Source of the DNA: Flavobacterium psychrophilum
GTDB taxonomy: Bacteria; Bacteroidota; Bacteroidia; Flavobacteriales; Flavobacteriaceae
Assembly: GCA_001708385.1 (NCBI GenBank)
Contig: CP012388.1
Location: forward strand, 2,294,001-2,358,000
Direction of reading: 5' to 3'
DNA length: 64,000 bases
Of this stretch, positions 53,001 through 62,878 are shown in pieces (within the stretch, counting starts at the first letter, position 1; every line of letters begins with the position of its first letter). The notes under the pieces are model-generated. The model made no database searches and had not been told where the DNA came from. It saw only the letters and a program-made list of their open reading frames with translations. The position numbers were made by a program, and so were the translations under genes.

Positions 53001-53216
53001 TTATGCAGAAGCGATATGTTTGTACCAACGTTTTTTAATACTTGATTACGGGGCTTTATATGAAGTCTATTTCGATTGAAGATGTTTATAGCATTAATGT
53101 GTTTCAATAAATTTTCCTTATACCTTAAAATTTTGTCAAAAACGCTCTTTTTTTGGTACTTGGCAACTAATTATTACTTTTACGAAAATTTTTAAAAAAT
53201 AATTTAAAATCAGGAA

Positions 53217-53807
53217 ATGAAAAAATCACTTTTGATAATCGGTTTTGCCCTTGCGGTAATCTCATGCAATAAAGAAACAACAACTACAACTGCAGGTTTA
53301 AAAACTGCATATGTTGATACTTCTAAAATTGTTCAGGACTTAGAAGAGTTTAAAGAACTTGAATCGCAAAGTAAAACAAAACAGGAAGTGATGGGCCGCG
53401 AGCTTGAAACTAAAGTAAACCAATTCAAATTGGATGCTGCAAGTTTCCAGGAAGAAGCGAAAGCGAAAGGTATGCAATGGGCTCAGTTAAGAGGACAGGA
53501 ATTACAGAAAAGAGAGCGTGAACTCGGTATTATGCAGGAGACTATGGTTAAACAACTTCAGGATGAATTTGGAGTTAAAAACGATACACTGATTGGTAAA
53601 ATCAAGAAATACGTTAAAGATTACGGTAAGAAAAACGGATATGATTATATCTACGGATCTGGCGATGTAGTTAGTATTATGTATGCTAAAGACGGATATG
53701 ATATTACTGATAAAATTACTAAAGAATTAAACGACAGCTACAAAGGATCTGCTAAGAAAGAAGATGCCCCAAAAGTTGAACCGGCTAAGGCAGAAGAGAA
53801 AAAGTAA
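53217..53807 (+). CDS. OmpH/Skp-like lipoprotein
   Basis: 196 residues. Signal peptide with lipobox VISC (Cys17), then the Skp layout: a beta strand KTAYVDTSKIVQDLEEF, a long coiled coil (about 40-130), and the closing strand YDYIYGSGDVVSIMYAKDG with DITDKITKELN. Skp proteins chaperone outer-membrane proteins in the periplasm; the lipid anchor is a Bacteroidetes variation. The tail is Lys/Glu/Pro/Ala-rich. Monocistronic. Confidence 0.88.
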   Translation: MKKSLLIIGFALAVISCNKETTTTTAGLKTAYVDTSKIVQDLEEFKELESQSKTKQEVMGRELETKVNQFKLDAASFQEEAKAKGMQWAQLRGQELQKRERELGIMQETMVKQLQDEFGVKNDTLIGKIKKYVKDYGKKNGYDYIYGSGDVVSIMYAKDGYDITDKITKELNDSYKGSAKKEDAPKVEPAKAEEKK

Positions 53808-53808
53808 T

Positions 53809-53824
53809 TTTTTCATGTGAAACA
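53809..53824. other. Weak parS-like site
   Basis: TTTTTCATGTGAAACA matches canonical parS at 14 of 16 positions, but the central CACGTG is broken (CATGTG). Overlaps the end of the OmpH gene region. Confidence 0.25.
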
Positions 53825-53827
53825 TAG

Positions 53828-53857
53828 AATGCTTCCCTTTATGGAAGCATTTTTTTT
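53828..53857 (+). terminator. Rho-independent terminator of the OmpH-like gene
   Basis: Stem AATGCTTCC / GGAAGCATT, loop CTTTAT, then a run of T. Confidence 0.85.
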
Positions 53858-53911
53858 GCGCATAAATCTGTATAAAAATCTGTAATTTCGCAACCTTCAA
53901 TTATACGCCTC

Positions 53912-56197
53912 ATGGAAAATCTCTCTACAGCCGCATCTTACGCCTTACGTTTTATAAATCAGACAAATAGGTCTGTTTTTCTTACTGGAAAAGCAGGTAC
54001 AGGCAAGACCACGCTGTTACGCGAGATAATAAGAACTACACATAAAAACGTTGTTGTTGTAGCACCTACAGGCATTGCAGCTTTAAATGCCGGCGGAGTT
54101 ACTATACATTCCATGTTTCAATTGCCTTTTGCCGGATTTATTCCGGAGCACAATCAACCCCCGCAATTCTCTGATTATGTGAAGTTTGAAACCAAAGATA
54201 CACTTAGGCGTCACTTTAGGATGCGTGCTGATAAACAGTCGGTTATTAATAATCTGGAACTGCTGGTTATTGACGAAGTAAGTATGCTTCGCGCCGACCT
54301 CCTGGATGCGATGGATTTCATGTTGCGCTCTGTTCGTAAGAAAAATCTACCATTTGGAGGGGTACAGGTTTTATATATTGGTGACCTTTTACAGCTGCCA
54401 CCGGTGGTAAGAAATGAAGAGTGGGAAGTGCTTCGTAATTACTATAAAGGTAAATTCTTTTTCCATTCGCATGTGGTCCAGCAAGATCCGCCAATGTATA
54501 TTGAACTCGATAAAATTTACAGGCAGACCGATAGTACCTTTATCGATGTTCTTAATAATCTGAGGAACAACGTAATAACAGAAAATGATCTTAAAATACT
54601 AAACACTTTTGTTCAACCTGATTTTGATTCAACAAAGCATACAGGATATATAACACTTACCACCCACAATGCCAAAGCTGATGCTATGAACGCAACATCG
54701 TTAGAAGAACTGGATGAGAAACAGTTTACCTACCATCCTGAAATTGTGGGGGATTTTCCGGATAAGATCTATCCTGTGGAAAGCGAACTAAAGCTTAAAG
54801 TAGGAGCACAGGTAATGTTCATTAAGAACGACCTTTCGCCGGAGAAAAAATATTTCAATGGAAAAATTGGTGTAATCAAATCATTATCAGATGAAGAAGT
54901 GTTGGTGCATTTCCCTGAAGAAGATGAAACGATAGAAGCAACAAAGTATGAATGGCAAAACGTTCGCTATTATGTGGATGAAGTTACCAAAGAAATAAAA
55001 GAAGATGTTTTAGGTACGTTTGTACATTATCCTTTAAAGCTCGCATGGGCTATTACTGTACACAAGAGCCAGGGTCTTACGTTTGACAAAGCTGTGCTTG
55101 ATGTCTCGCAGGTTTTTATGCCGGGGCAGGCATACGTTGCTCTTTCGCGTTTGCGCTCGTTAGATGGGCTTATTTTGCTTACTCCGATACGCATGAATGG
55201 TATCTCGAGCGATGCCGATGTGATAGGTTATGCATCCGGCAGGGCAGAGGAGGGCGAACTTGAAAATTCATTAAAACAGGAAACAGAACGTTTTATAGCC
55301 AACTTTCTGAAAAACAGCTTTGAATGGGCAGACCTGGCTACCGACTGGCAACGACATAAAATGAGTTACCTGCAGGAAGGAGATAAAGCACTTAAAGCAA
55401 AATACCGCGAATGGGCTAACCGTCAGGAAAATAATATTCACGGACTACTGGATGCGTCCCGAAAATTTATATCGCAACTAGATAAGCTTTTTAGGCAGCA
55501 GCCAATTGATATGCAATTTATTGCAGAAAGGGTTAACGCTGCGCACAACTACTTTTTTCCGGTGATGGATCATCTGGCAACAGGGCTTTTGGAAAAAATG
55601 GAAGAAGTAAAACGTATCAGGAAAGCAAAAGGATTTTACGAAGAGCTTGCTGAAATGGAAGAGGTGCAAACCGCAGCGGTTATCCGTCTTATGAAATCGA
55701 AACTGCTGATGCAGATTGTAAATGAAGGCAAACCTATAAGCCGTGAGCATTTGGTTTCTCCAGAAATACAGTCTTATAAATCTAAAAAAATCGAGGCGCT
55801 TCGCGCCGCTCAGCGTCAGAATCCGGCAACGCTTATGGAAGAGCCGGAAGAAGACTATGCAGCAGAACGTTACGCTCCTAAAAAGAAAAAATCGGCAGAG
55901 CCTAAAAAGACTACGCTGGAAGAAACGCACGAACTTTGGATGCAAAAAATGTCGATTGAAGATATTGCTAAAACAAGGAAGCTTACAGAAACAACGATTC
56001 TGAGCCATTTCGCCGGCCTTGTACAATCCGGAAAGGTGAGAGTGGAGGAAGTATTGGCGCAGGATAGAATTATTGCTTTAAAAGAAGCTTTTAAAGGTTT
56101 TGAGGGCGAAGCTCTGGGAGGGCTAAAAGAAAAATTCGGCGATGACTTTACCTGGGGCGAATTAAGGCTTTACAGGGCAAGCCTTCAGGATAATTAA
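53912..56197 (+). CDS. Pif1/RecD-like helicase with C-terminal helix-turn-helix domain
   Basis: 761 residues. Superfamily 1 helicase: Walker A GKAGTGKTT (26-34), Walker B LLVIDEVSM, APTGIAALNAGG, and the C-terminal motifs TVHKSQGLTFDKAVLD and YVALSRLRSLDG. The last about 110 residues hold a helix-turn-helix of the HTH_40 type (LWMQKMSIEDIAKTRKLTETT), as in RecQ-like proteins. A DNA helicase of unclear pathway. Strong terminator follows. Confidence 0.92.
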   Translation: MENLSTAASYALRFINQTNRSVFLTGKAGTGKTTLLREIIRTTHKNVVVVAPTGIAALNAGGVTIHSMFQLPFAGFIPEHNQPPQFSDYVKFETKDTLRRHFRMRADKQSVINNLELLVIDEVSMLRADLLDAMDFMLRSVRKKNLPFGGVQVLYIGDLLQLPPVVRNEEWEVLRNYYKGKFFFHSHVVQQDPPMYIELDKIYRQTDSTFIDVLNNLRNNVITENDLKILNTFVQPDFDSTKHTGYITLTTHNAKADAMNATSLEELDEKQFTYHPEIVGDFPDKIYPVESELKLKVGAQVMFIKNDLSPEKKYFNGKIGVIKSLSDEEVLVHFPEEDETIEATKYEWQNVRYYVDEVTKEIKEDVLGTFVHYPLKLAWAITVHKSQGLTFDKAVLDVSQVFMPGQAYVALSRLRSLDGLILLTPIRMNGISSDADVIGYASGRAEEGELENSLKQETERFIANFLKNSFEWADLATDWQRHKMSYLQEGDKALKAKYREWANRQENNIHGLLDASRKFISQLDKLFRQQPIDMQFIAERVNAAHNYFFPVMDHLATGLLEKMEEVKRIRKAKGFYEELAEMEEVQTAAVIRLMKSKLLMQIVNEGKPISREHLVSPEIQSYKSKKIEALRAAQRQNPATLMEEPEEDYAAERYAPKKKKSAEPKKTTLEETHELWMQKMSIEDIAKTRKLTETTILSHFAGLVQSGKVRVEEVLAQDRIIALKEAFKGFEGEALGGLKEKFGDDFTWGELRLYRASLQDN

Positions 56198-56204
56198 AAT
56201 AAAG

Positions 56205-56235
56205 ATGCGAACCCACTAAGGTTCGCATTTTTTAT
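56205..56235. terminator. Terminator between helicase and DoxX genes
   Basis: Stem ATGCGAACC / GGTTCGCAT, loop CACTAA, followed by T residues on the plus strand. Confidence 0.8.
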
Positions 56236-56279
56236 ATGTTCAGGACTATGTGTTAATCCAAAAATCTAATAATCGGATA

Positions 56280-56663
56280 TTACAACCAGGTAAGCAGCAG
56301 TACTGCCGGGATAAAATAGATAACAATAGTTCTTGCACCATCATAATCTTTAGCCATACGCTGACCCAGTAAAAGAAACAGCAGCGTTACGCAAGACAAT
56401 ACTCCACCCCAAAAGGCAAATTCGGTTTCACCGTTTACTAAAATCTGGATAGCACCAATAACAGAAAATGCGCCTGCAAAAATTTCAAGAACCAGTATTA
56501 AAAAAAGCGATTGCGGCACAATATTTTTGATAGGTGCTGCTGCAAAGTGACCTTTAAGCCAGCCGACATTGCCTTTCCAGTCAGAAATTTTGTCGTAGCC
56601 TGATTGTATGAAGGTTATGGCAAGAAACAATAACGTAATGATAATTGCGGTATGCGTATACAT
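56280..56663 (-). CDS. DoxX-like small membrane protein
   Basis: 127 residues, four membrane segments. The pattern ITFIQSGYDKISDWKGNVGWLK and LEIFAGAFSVIGAIQI fits the DoxX/DoxD family. The role is not known. It starts 5 bp after the delta-prime gene on the same strand. Confidence 0.82.
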   Translation of the reverse strand: MYTHTAIIITLLFLAITFIQSGYDKISDWKGNVGWLKGHFAAAPIKNIVPQSLFLILVLEIFAGAFSVIGAIQILVNGETEFAFWGGVLSCVTLLFLLLGQRMAKDYDGARTIVIYFIPAVLLLTWL

Positions 56664-56667
56664 AATC

Positions 56668-57816
56668 TTATTTTTTATGGATTAAACGTGTTAGTTTTAT
56701 TGATAGGTCGGTTAATATTATTTTGGCATTTCCGTTACGCTCAATATGATACAGCGCATCGCTAAGCTCTTTAAAAATGTCGTTGATGTTGTTGCCGTTT
56801 ACAAAGGGCGCAAAATTTTCCAGCTTAAATTTATCAACAGTCGGTTCCATGAAAACCAGTTCTTTAGCATTGTAATTTAGTAGTAGTGCCTGTCGGAACA
56901 TATCGATGCAAAAATTTAAAAACTGCTTTTGGGCTTCACGGCCAATACCCGCAATAGCTTCGCTCCACGCAATAAGATCCTGAATGGCAGCGGCATTTCC
57001 CTTGGCACGAAAGGCGGCACGCACCCACATAACGAACCATTCTTCAAAAGGTTTGTTGTCATCGGTGTTGTGTAAAAGATGCAGCGCTTTATTGTAGTTG
57101 CCCTGTGCCTGGTGTGCTACTTTTTGAGCGGCACGCGGATCCATATTTTCACGTGAAACCAATGCATCTATAATTGGCTTTTCGCCAACGGGTCCAAAGT
57201 TAAGTACCTGACAGCGTGAAAGTATTGTCTGAAGGATATCATCCTGGCTTTCGGCAATAAGAATAAAAACCGTTTTTTCGGGTGGTTCCTCTAAAAGCTT
57301 AAGTAGTTTATTGGAGGTGGCAGTATTCATTTTGTCGGCCATCCAGATAATCATCACTTTGTAGCCACCTTCATAGGCTTTCAGCGAAAGCGACTTTACA
57401 ATTTCAAGGGCCTCATCTACACCAATCTGACCCTGTTTATTCTGGATATCAATTTTTTTATACCAGTCGAACAAACTTCCGTACGGAGTTTCCTCAACAA
57501 ACTCACGCCAGTATTTTAAAAAGTTGGCACTTACGGGATGGCTTTTAACTTCGCTGTTAGACGCTACCGGAAATACAAAATGCAGATCGGGATGCGACAG
57601 GTTGCGGAATTTAAGGTTGCAGGCATCATTGCCATTTGAATTTTCGCCGCCGTTATTGCTGCATAAAATATACTGTGCATAGGCAATAGCCATTGGTAAA
57701 GTACCTGATCCTTCGGGGCCTATAAAAAGCTGCGCATGCGGAATACGCGCCGATGAAGCACTCGTGGTTAGGTAGTTTTTAATATGGTCCTGGCCTAAAA
57801 TTTCTGAAAAAAGCAT
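56668..57816 (-). CDS. DNA polymerase III delta-prime subunit
   Basis: 382 residues from the ATG at 57816. AAA+ clamp-loader fold: FSEILGQDHIKNYLTTSASS, degenerate Walker A GPEGSGTLP (no GKT, as expected for delta-prime, which does not hydrolyse ATP), WMADKMNTATSNKLLKLLEE, and the SRC motif in ILSRCQVLNF. It loads the sliding clamp. Called delta-prime (HolB-like). The ATG is only 4 bases after a perfect -7 element, so the mRNA may be leaderless. A 13/16 parS-like sequence lies inside at 57145-57160. Confidence 0.9.
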   Translation of the reverse strand: MLFSEILGQDHIKNYLTTSASSARIPHAQLFIGPEGSGTLPMAIAYAQYILCSNNGGENSNGNDACNLKFRNLSHPDLHFVFPVASNSEVKSHPVSANFLKYWREFVEETPYGSLFDWYKKIDIQNKQGQIGVDEALEIVKSLSLKAYEGGYKVMIIWMADKMNTATSNKLLKLLEEPPEKTVFILIAESQDDILQTILSRCQVLNFGPVGEKPIIDALVSRENMDPRAAQKVAHQAQGNYNKALHLLHNTDDNKPFEEWFVMWVRAAFRAKGNAAAIQDLIAWSEAIAGIGREAQKQFLNFCIDMFRQALLLNYNAKELVFMEPTVDKFKLENFAPFVNGNNINDIFKELSDALYHIERNGNAKIILTDLSIKLTRLIHKK

Positions 57817-57820
57817 GGAG

Positions 57821-57828
57821 CAAATATA
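57821..57828 (-). promoter_or_regulatory. -7 promoter element of the delta-prime gene
   Basis: TATATTTG on the minus strand ends 4 bases before the ATG, which implies a very short or absent leader. Confidence 0.6.
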
Positions 57829-57883
57829 GTAGAAATAGTGGTAGGGTTGCAATGGGCATTTCAGTAACTTAATTCTCTAGGAA

Positions 57884-58474
57884 TTAATCTAAAAATTTTA
57901 AACCGACTTTAGGTTGAGACAAAAACAAAGCTTTTTGTTTTACAGGCGGACTATTGACTACTATCAGATAGCTTATGTTTTCAGATAGTTCTGCTAAAAA
58001 CATTTTACCAGGTTCATTAGAGGTAAGTCCGTCTTTTAATATCCCCTCATTCAGACTTTCATAAAATAAATTAATGTTATCAGAAGTGGTTTCGGTAGTT
58101 CCATATTTGTCAGAGATCTGCCTGAATGAAATACCAAAATTATATTCTATAGGAATTGATTTTTGTAACTTTTGGTAGCTCTCATTGCCAAGAGTATCCT
58201 TATTTAAGGAAATGATAGAACAATTGTAAATACTGATTTGCTCTACTGCTCTTACCAGATAAACATCATTACTATTGATAACAATATCACCCGGATTTTT
58301 ATCTGAACAAAGGTGAAATACATCGCCATCCGCTTCTAAAACTGCAAAGTCTGTTATGGCGGTATCGGCTGCAGTCGCGAAGAATTCACGTGCTGTTTTT
58401 TCGGTAATTATCTTGTCCTGTGCGGAACAATAAACAACAATAAACAGCAGTATGATTGTGGTTAATATTTTCAT
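57884..58474 (-). CDS. Secreted hypothetical protein
   Basis: 196 residues. Signal peptide (KILTTIILLFIVVYCSA, cleavage before QDK). The mature part is mixed alpha/beta with two Cys (HLCSD, YNCSI); SDKYGTTETTSDNI and NVSP-type blocks match no family I know. Ends FLSQPKVGLKFLD. Monocistronic, no clear promoter. Confidence 0.65.
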   Translation of the reverse strand: MKILTTIILLFIVVYCSAQDKIITEKTAREFFATAADTAITDFAVLEADGDVFHLCSDKNPGDIVINSNDVYLVRAVEQISIYNCSIISLNKDTLGNESYQKLQKSIPIEYNFGISFRQISDKYGTTETTSDNINLFYESLNEGILKDGLTSNEPGKMFLAELSENISYLIVVNSPPVKQKALFLSQPKVGLKFLD

Positions 58475-58822
58475 GGGTTAATTTTTTGGTGTAAACACGC
58501 TAACTTGTTTTTTAATTACAAGCGTAAAGCAAAATGTAGTTGCTGTTTTCATGGTAGTGATTTAGAGATGATTGATGTAAGATTACTTTTACTGTATAAC
58601 GGGTTGCGAACACGTTATAGTGTATACAGACTACAAAAGTTTTGTTACAGAATACTACCGTTTCATGTGTTAAATGAAAATTTAACACCAATGTAATTAA
58701 TTGAAATGTAGATATTTGCATTGTATCTAAAAATCTTTTTGAACAATTTGTTGGCAACTTATTAACATAAACGCCTATATTTGCCTTTGTACTATTTCTA
58801 AATAAAACTAAAAACCACATTA
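58475..58822. other. Intergenic region between secreted protein gene and pgk
   Basis: 348 bp without a convincing gene. It carries the pgk promoter at 58776-58783; the rest shows no repeat or RNA structure that I recognise. Confidence 0.5.
58776..58783 (+). promoter_or_regulatory. -7 promoter element of pgk
   Basis: TATATTTG, with TTTGTTG at 58747-58753 placed as -33 element; leader of about 35 nt. Confidence 0.7.
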
Positions 58823-60013
58823 ATGAAAACCCTTGCCGATATTAATTTTGCAGATAAGAAAGCTTTAATCCGTGTTGACTTTAACGTACCTCTGGATGAG
58901 AACTTTAAAGTAACAGACACCACTAGAATTGAAGCAGCAAAACCAACAATCGACAAGATATTAAAAGATGGCGGAAGCGTTATCTTAATGTCGCACTTAG
59001 GCAGGCCAAAAGGCGTTGAAGAGAAATATTCATTAAAACATATTGTAGATACAGCTTCTAAAATTCTTGGTGTTGAAGTACAATTTGTTGCTGACAGCAT
59101 TGGCAGCGAAGTAGAACAGGCAGCAAAAGATTTAAATCCCGGTGAAGTATTGCTTCTTGAAAACCTTCGTTTTTATAAAGAAGAGGAGGCGGGTGATGAA
59201 GATTTTGCCAAAAAACTGGCTTCTCTTGGCGATGTTTATGTAAACGATGCTTTTGGTACTGCTCACCGTGCACACGCTTCTACAACGATTATAGCAAATT
59301 ATTTTCCTGAAAATAAAGTTTTTGGTGAGCTTCTTGCTAAAGAGATCGACAGTCTTAACAAAGTATTAAGAAACAGTGAAAAGCCGGTAACGGCTGTTTT
59401 GGGCGGATCTAAAGTATCGTCTAAGATCACGGTTATAGAAAATATATTGGATAAAGTAGACCACCTGATTATTGGTGGTGGTATGACTTTTACATTTATT
59501 AAGGCTCAGGGGGGTAAGATAGGCGATTCTATCTGTGAAGATGATAAGCAGGATCTTGCCCTTGAAATTTTAGCGAAAGCTAAAGAAAAGAACGTACAGA
59601 TACACATTCCTGTTGATGTTATTGCTGCGGATGATTTTAAGAATGACGCTAACACACAGGTTGTTGATGTAACTGCAATTCCTGACGGATGGCAGGGGCT
59701 TGACGCAGGGCCAAAATCGCTGGAAAACTTTAAAAAAGTTATTCTTGAGTCGAAAACTATTCTTTGGAATGGCCCGCTAGGCGTTTTTGAAATGGAAAAC
59801 TTTGCCAAAGGAACAATAGAACTTGGCAATTTTATAGCCGAAGCTACAGATAAAGGCGCTTTCTCTCTGGTAGGAGGAGGAGATTCAGTAGCAGCCGTTA
59901 AGCAATTTGGCCTTGAGTCAAAAATGAGCTATGTGTCTACCGGAGGCGGTGCCATGCTTGAAATGCTTGAAGGCAAAACACTACCGGGTATCGCTGCGAT
60001 ACAGGGAGAATAG
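58823..60013 (+). CDS. pgk: Phosphoglycerate kinase
   Basis: 396 residues, full length. [27 protein letters not shown], the hinge, [30 protein letters not shown] and [16 protein letters not shown] are the classical blocks; ATP and 3-phosphoglycerate sites are complete. Glycolysis and gluconeogenesis in the cytoplasm. It stands alone with its own promoter; the next gene begins 94 bp later. Confidence 0.98.
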   Translation: MKTLADINFADKKALIRVDFNVPLDENFKVTDTTRIEAAKPTIDKILKDGGSVILMSHLGRPKGVEEKYSLKHIVDTASKILGVEVQFVADSIGSEVEQAAKDLNPGEVLLLENLRFYKEEEAGDEDFAKKLASLGDVYVNDAFGTAHRAHASTTIIANYFPENKVFGELLAKEIDSLNKVLRNSEKPVTAVLGGSKVSSKITVIENILDKVDHLIIGGGMTFTFIKAQGGKIGDSICEDDKQDLALEILAKAKEKNVQIHIPVDVIAADDFKNDANTQVVDVTAIPDGWQGLDAGPKSLENFKKVILESKTILWNGPLGVFEMENFAKGTIELGNFIAEATDKGAFSLVGGGDSVAAVKQFGLESKMSYVSTGGGAMLEMLEGKTLPGIAAIQGE

Positions 60014-60107
60014 TGTTAAAGTTTGCAATAGAATTCAAATAGTAAAGTTATCATACATTGTTACTTTGTAATGCATTGTAATTTAACTGATTAAAAAAGT
60101 AAATTAG

Positions 60108-61871
60108 ATGAGTAAAAAGAAAACATTGTCATTAGTTTTCGCACTGCTATCCTTCGCAGCGTTTGCCCAGGAAAGTGCCCAAACCGACATTTCACCGGTT
60201 ACCCCTGTTATTAAAATTTCGTTCTTAGATTCTATTAAATCATCATTCGTTCGTCATAGCGATATGGCTTGTGTAGACAGCCTTTGGGTTAATGAACTTA
60301 CCAATCAGGATCTTTTTGACAACATGCAGGACGATCTTAAAAGGTTAAACCCTGATGAAGAGGTAGATTACAGTCTTTCAACTGATTTACTAAAAGAAAG
60401 GCTTGCTAAAATGGATGCTAAATCGCCATTTAATATCGAATACAGCAAAGGCCTTGAAAACATAATTAAGTCGTACCTGAAAAACAGGCCGAGATCTTAT
60501 GAAAGATTAATGGCTATATCAGAGTATTACTTCCCGATGTTTGAAGAGCACCTTGCAAAATACAACGTGCCAATTGAGATTAAATATCTTGCCGTTATAG
60601 AGTCTGCACTAAACCCGAGAGCTAAATCGAGGGTAGGGGCTACAGGACTTTGGCAATTTATGTATCCTACAGGAAAGCAGTATAACCTTGAGGTTAACAG
60701 CTATGTAGACGAAAGGAGCGATCCTATTAAAGCTACAGAAGCTGCGTGCCAATATCTAACAAGCCTTTACAATATGTTTGGCGATTGGGATCTTGTATTG
60801 GCATCGTACAATGCGGGTCCGGGTAACGTTACTAAAGCTATACGCCGTTCAGGAAGCTACAGCAATTACTGGAACATCCGTAAAAACCTTCCGAAAGAAA
60901 CTCAGGCTTATGTACCAACCTTCCTTGCCACAATGTACATTTACGAATATGCAAAAGAGCATGGCATTAAAGGTAAAAAAGCACCCGTAACCTATTTTGA
61001 AACAGACACTATTATGGTAAAGCGCCAGATGTCTTTCAAACAGGTTGCTCAATTGCTTGATGTACCGATATCGCAACTACAATTGCTAAACCCAATTTAC
61101 AAACTGGATGTTATTCCGTACACTACTGAGAAAGCCCATTATTTAAGGCTTCCTAAAGAAAAGATAGGATTGTTTACATCTAATGAGAATGCTATTTACG
61201 CTTATCTTGATCATGAAGACAGCAAAAGGGAAAGGCCTTATTTTATAGACAAGCCAGAAACTGCAATTGCTTCTATTAAGCGCGACAGTTCAATATCAAA
61301 AGCTGTGGCATCTACATCGCCTTACAAAAAAGAAAGAACTGCATCTGTAGCTACCAAAGTCCACACCGTGAAGAGGGGTGACAATCTGGGTGCAATTGCT
61401 TCTAAGTATGATGTTAGCGTTGCTGAGCTAAGAAAATGGAATAAAATAAAAGGCAATAATATAATGGCCGGACAAAAAATCAGGATCCAGAAAACGATCA
61501 TGGTTACTACACCGGTTAAAGAAGAAGCTATTGCTGCAAAAGAACCTAAAGAAACGTCGAAAGCATCGGTCACGGCAAATGCTAAGACTGCTGTTGCTGT
61601 GAATAGTTCAGAAGATAATAACGATACTACTGATAACGAAGAACAGGTTGCTGCTAATGATACTAAACCTGTGGTTGTTACACCTGCTAAAAGAAACAGG
61701 GAAGTTAACTATGAGCAGGAGCGTATGTACGTTGTTCAAAAAGGAGATTCACTGTTTAGTATTGCAAGAAAGCACCCTGGTGTAACAGTTGAAAATCTTA
61801 AAAACTGGAACAAGATACAAGGCGAAAGTATTCAGCCGGGAATGAAACTTAAAGTTCTTGAGGTAAACTAA
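60108..61871 (+). CDS. Lytic transglycosylase with two LysM domains (MltD-like)
   Basis: 587 residues. Signal peptide (KTLSLVFALLSFAAFA), SLT domain with the catalytic Glu near residue 166 (AVIESALNPRAKSRVGATG) and YNAGPGNVTKAIRRSG, and two LysM domains from about 418 (VHTVKRGDNLGAIASKYDV) and 539 (MYVVQKGDSLFSIARKH), separated by an Ala/Thr/Lys-rich linker. It cleaves peptidoglycan glycan strands in the periplasm. Followed by DUF4837 after 29 bp, probably in one operon. Confidence 0.95.
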   Translation: MSKKKTLSLVFALLSFAAFAQESAQTDISPVTPVIKISFLDSIKSSFVRHSDMACVDSLWVNELTNQDLFDNMQDDLKRLNPDEEVDYSLSTDLLKERLAKMDAKSPFNIEYSKGLENIIKSYLKNRPRSYERLMAISEYYFPMFEEHLAKYNVPIEIKYLAVIESALNPRAKSRVGATGLWQFMYPTGKQYNLEVNSYVDERSDPIKATEAACQYLTSLYNMFGDWDLVLASYNAGPGNVTKAIRRSGSYSNYWNIRKNLPKETQAYVPTFLATMYIYEYAKEHGIKGKKAPVTYFETDTIMVKRQMSFKQVAQLLDVPISQLQLLNPIYKLDVIPYTTEKAHYLRLPKEKIGLFTSNENAIYAYLDHEDSKRERPYFIDKPETAIASIKRDSSISKAVASTSPYKKERTASVATKVHTVKRGDNLGAIASKYDVSVAELRKWNKIKGNNIMAGQKIRIQKTIMVTTPVKEEAIAAKEPKETSKASVTANAKTAVAVNSSEDNNDTTDNEEQVAANDTKPVVVTPAKRNREVNYEQERMYVVQKGDSLFSIARKHPGVTVENLKNWNKIQGESIQPGMKLKVLEVN

Positions 61872-61900
61872 TCTTAAATTTACCCGATAAATATAATTTG

Positions 61901-62878
61901 ATGAAAAGCCTTAAAGCTGCGGTATTACTGGTTTTTGTGCTTTGTTTCGCAGCATGCGGAAAAGATAAGCACGATGATGCCGACTCTTCTAAGGGTAACA
62001 TCAACGAGATTTCCATTGTAATAAGCGATGTATTATGGAACGGCGAGGTGGGCGACAGCCTTCGTAAAAAGCTTGCGGCTCCGGTAGACGGGCTTACACT
62101 GGAAGAACCTATTTTTACCCTTAACCAGGTTCACGACAAATCGTTTGACGGCCCTATGAAAAAGGGCCGCAACATTATCGTTGTTGATAAAGCGGTAAAA
62201 AAAGTATTCGACTTTAAACGGAATAATTACTGCGCCCCGCAGAATGTATTTACCATTAAAGGCAAATCTATAGACGAAATACTGGATCTTATAGACATGC
62301 ATTCGGATGAGATAATCCGAAAGATAAGGGAAACCGAAATCGCCGAAAACCAGCAGAGAAATATAAAGCTTGGGTTACTGGACGAAAAAAAGATAGAGTC
62401 GCAGTACAACATCTCTATCAACGTACCGGTTACTTACAGCTATGCTTTACAAAACAATGATTTTGTATGGCTTAAAAAAGATATTCCCAGCGGTAATACT
62501 AACATTCTTATTTACAAAGTGCCTTACGATGTTATTGAACACGATAAAACTATCGTGACGAATATCATTAAAATGCGCGATTCTATTGGCAGCCAGTATA
62601 TACACGGCCAGGAACCGTCTACGTTCATGATTACGGAAGAAGCGTATTCACCTTACCTGTACATGACCAGTTTTAAAGATAAGCGCACTTTTGAAACCCG
62701 CGGTAACTGGGAGATGGAAAACGATTTTATGAACGGGCCGTTTCTTAACTATGCCATCCGCGATGATAAGCACAACTGCTATTTAATTATTGAAGGATTT
62801 ATCTACAGCCCTTCGTCACCTAAAAGAGATTTGGTAATAGAACTGGAGTCTATCATTAAATCGGTTCAGTTTTTATGA
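61901..62878 (+). CDS. DUF4837 family lipoprotein
   Basis: 325 residues from the ATG at 61901 (a TTG directly before it is not preferred). Signal with lipobox FAAC, then a soluble domain with WNGEVGDSLRKKLAAPVDGL and TRGNWEMENDFMNGPFLNY, which I recognise as DUF4837, common in Bacteroidetes next to a LysM protein. Function unknown; an envelope role is likely. Its stop overlaps the acetyltransferase start (ATGA). Confidence 0.85.
   Translation: MKSLKAAVLLVFVLCFAACGKDKHDDADSSKGNINEISIVISDVLWNGEVGDSLRKKLAAPVDGLTLEEPIFTLNQVHDKSFDGPMKKGRNIIVVDKAVKKVFDFKRNNYCAPQNVFTIKGKSIDEILDLIDMHSDEIIRKIRETEIAENQQRNIKLGLLDEKKIESQYNISINVPVTYSYALQNNDFVWLKKDIPSGNTNILIYKVPYDVIEHDKTIVTNIIKMRDSIGSQYIHGQEPSTFMITEEAYSPYLYMTSFKDKRTFETRGNWEMENDFMNGPFLNYAIRDDKHNCYLIIEGFIYSPSSPKRDLVIELESIIKSVQFL

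Noticed and set aside
53061..53111. 16-codon ORF in the gap before the OmpH-like gene
   Set aside because: Too short, no ribosome-binding or promoter element and no recognisable peptide.
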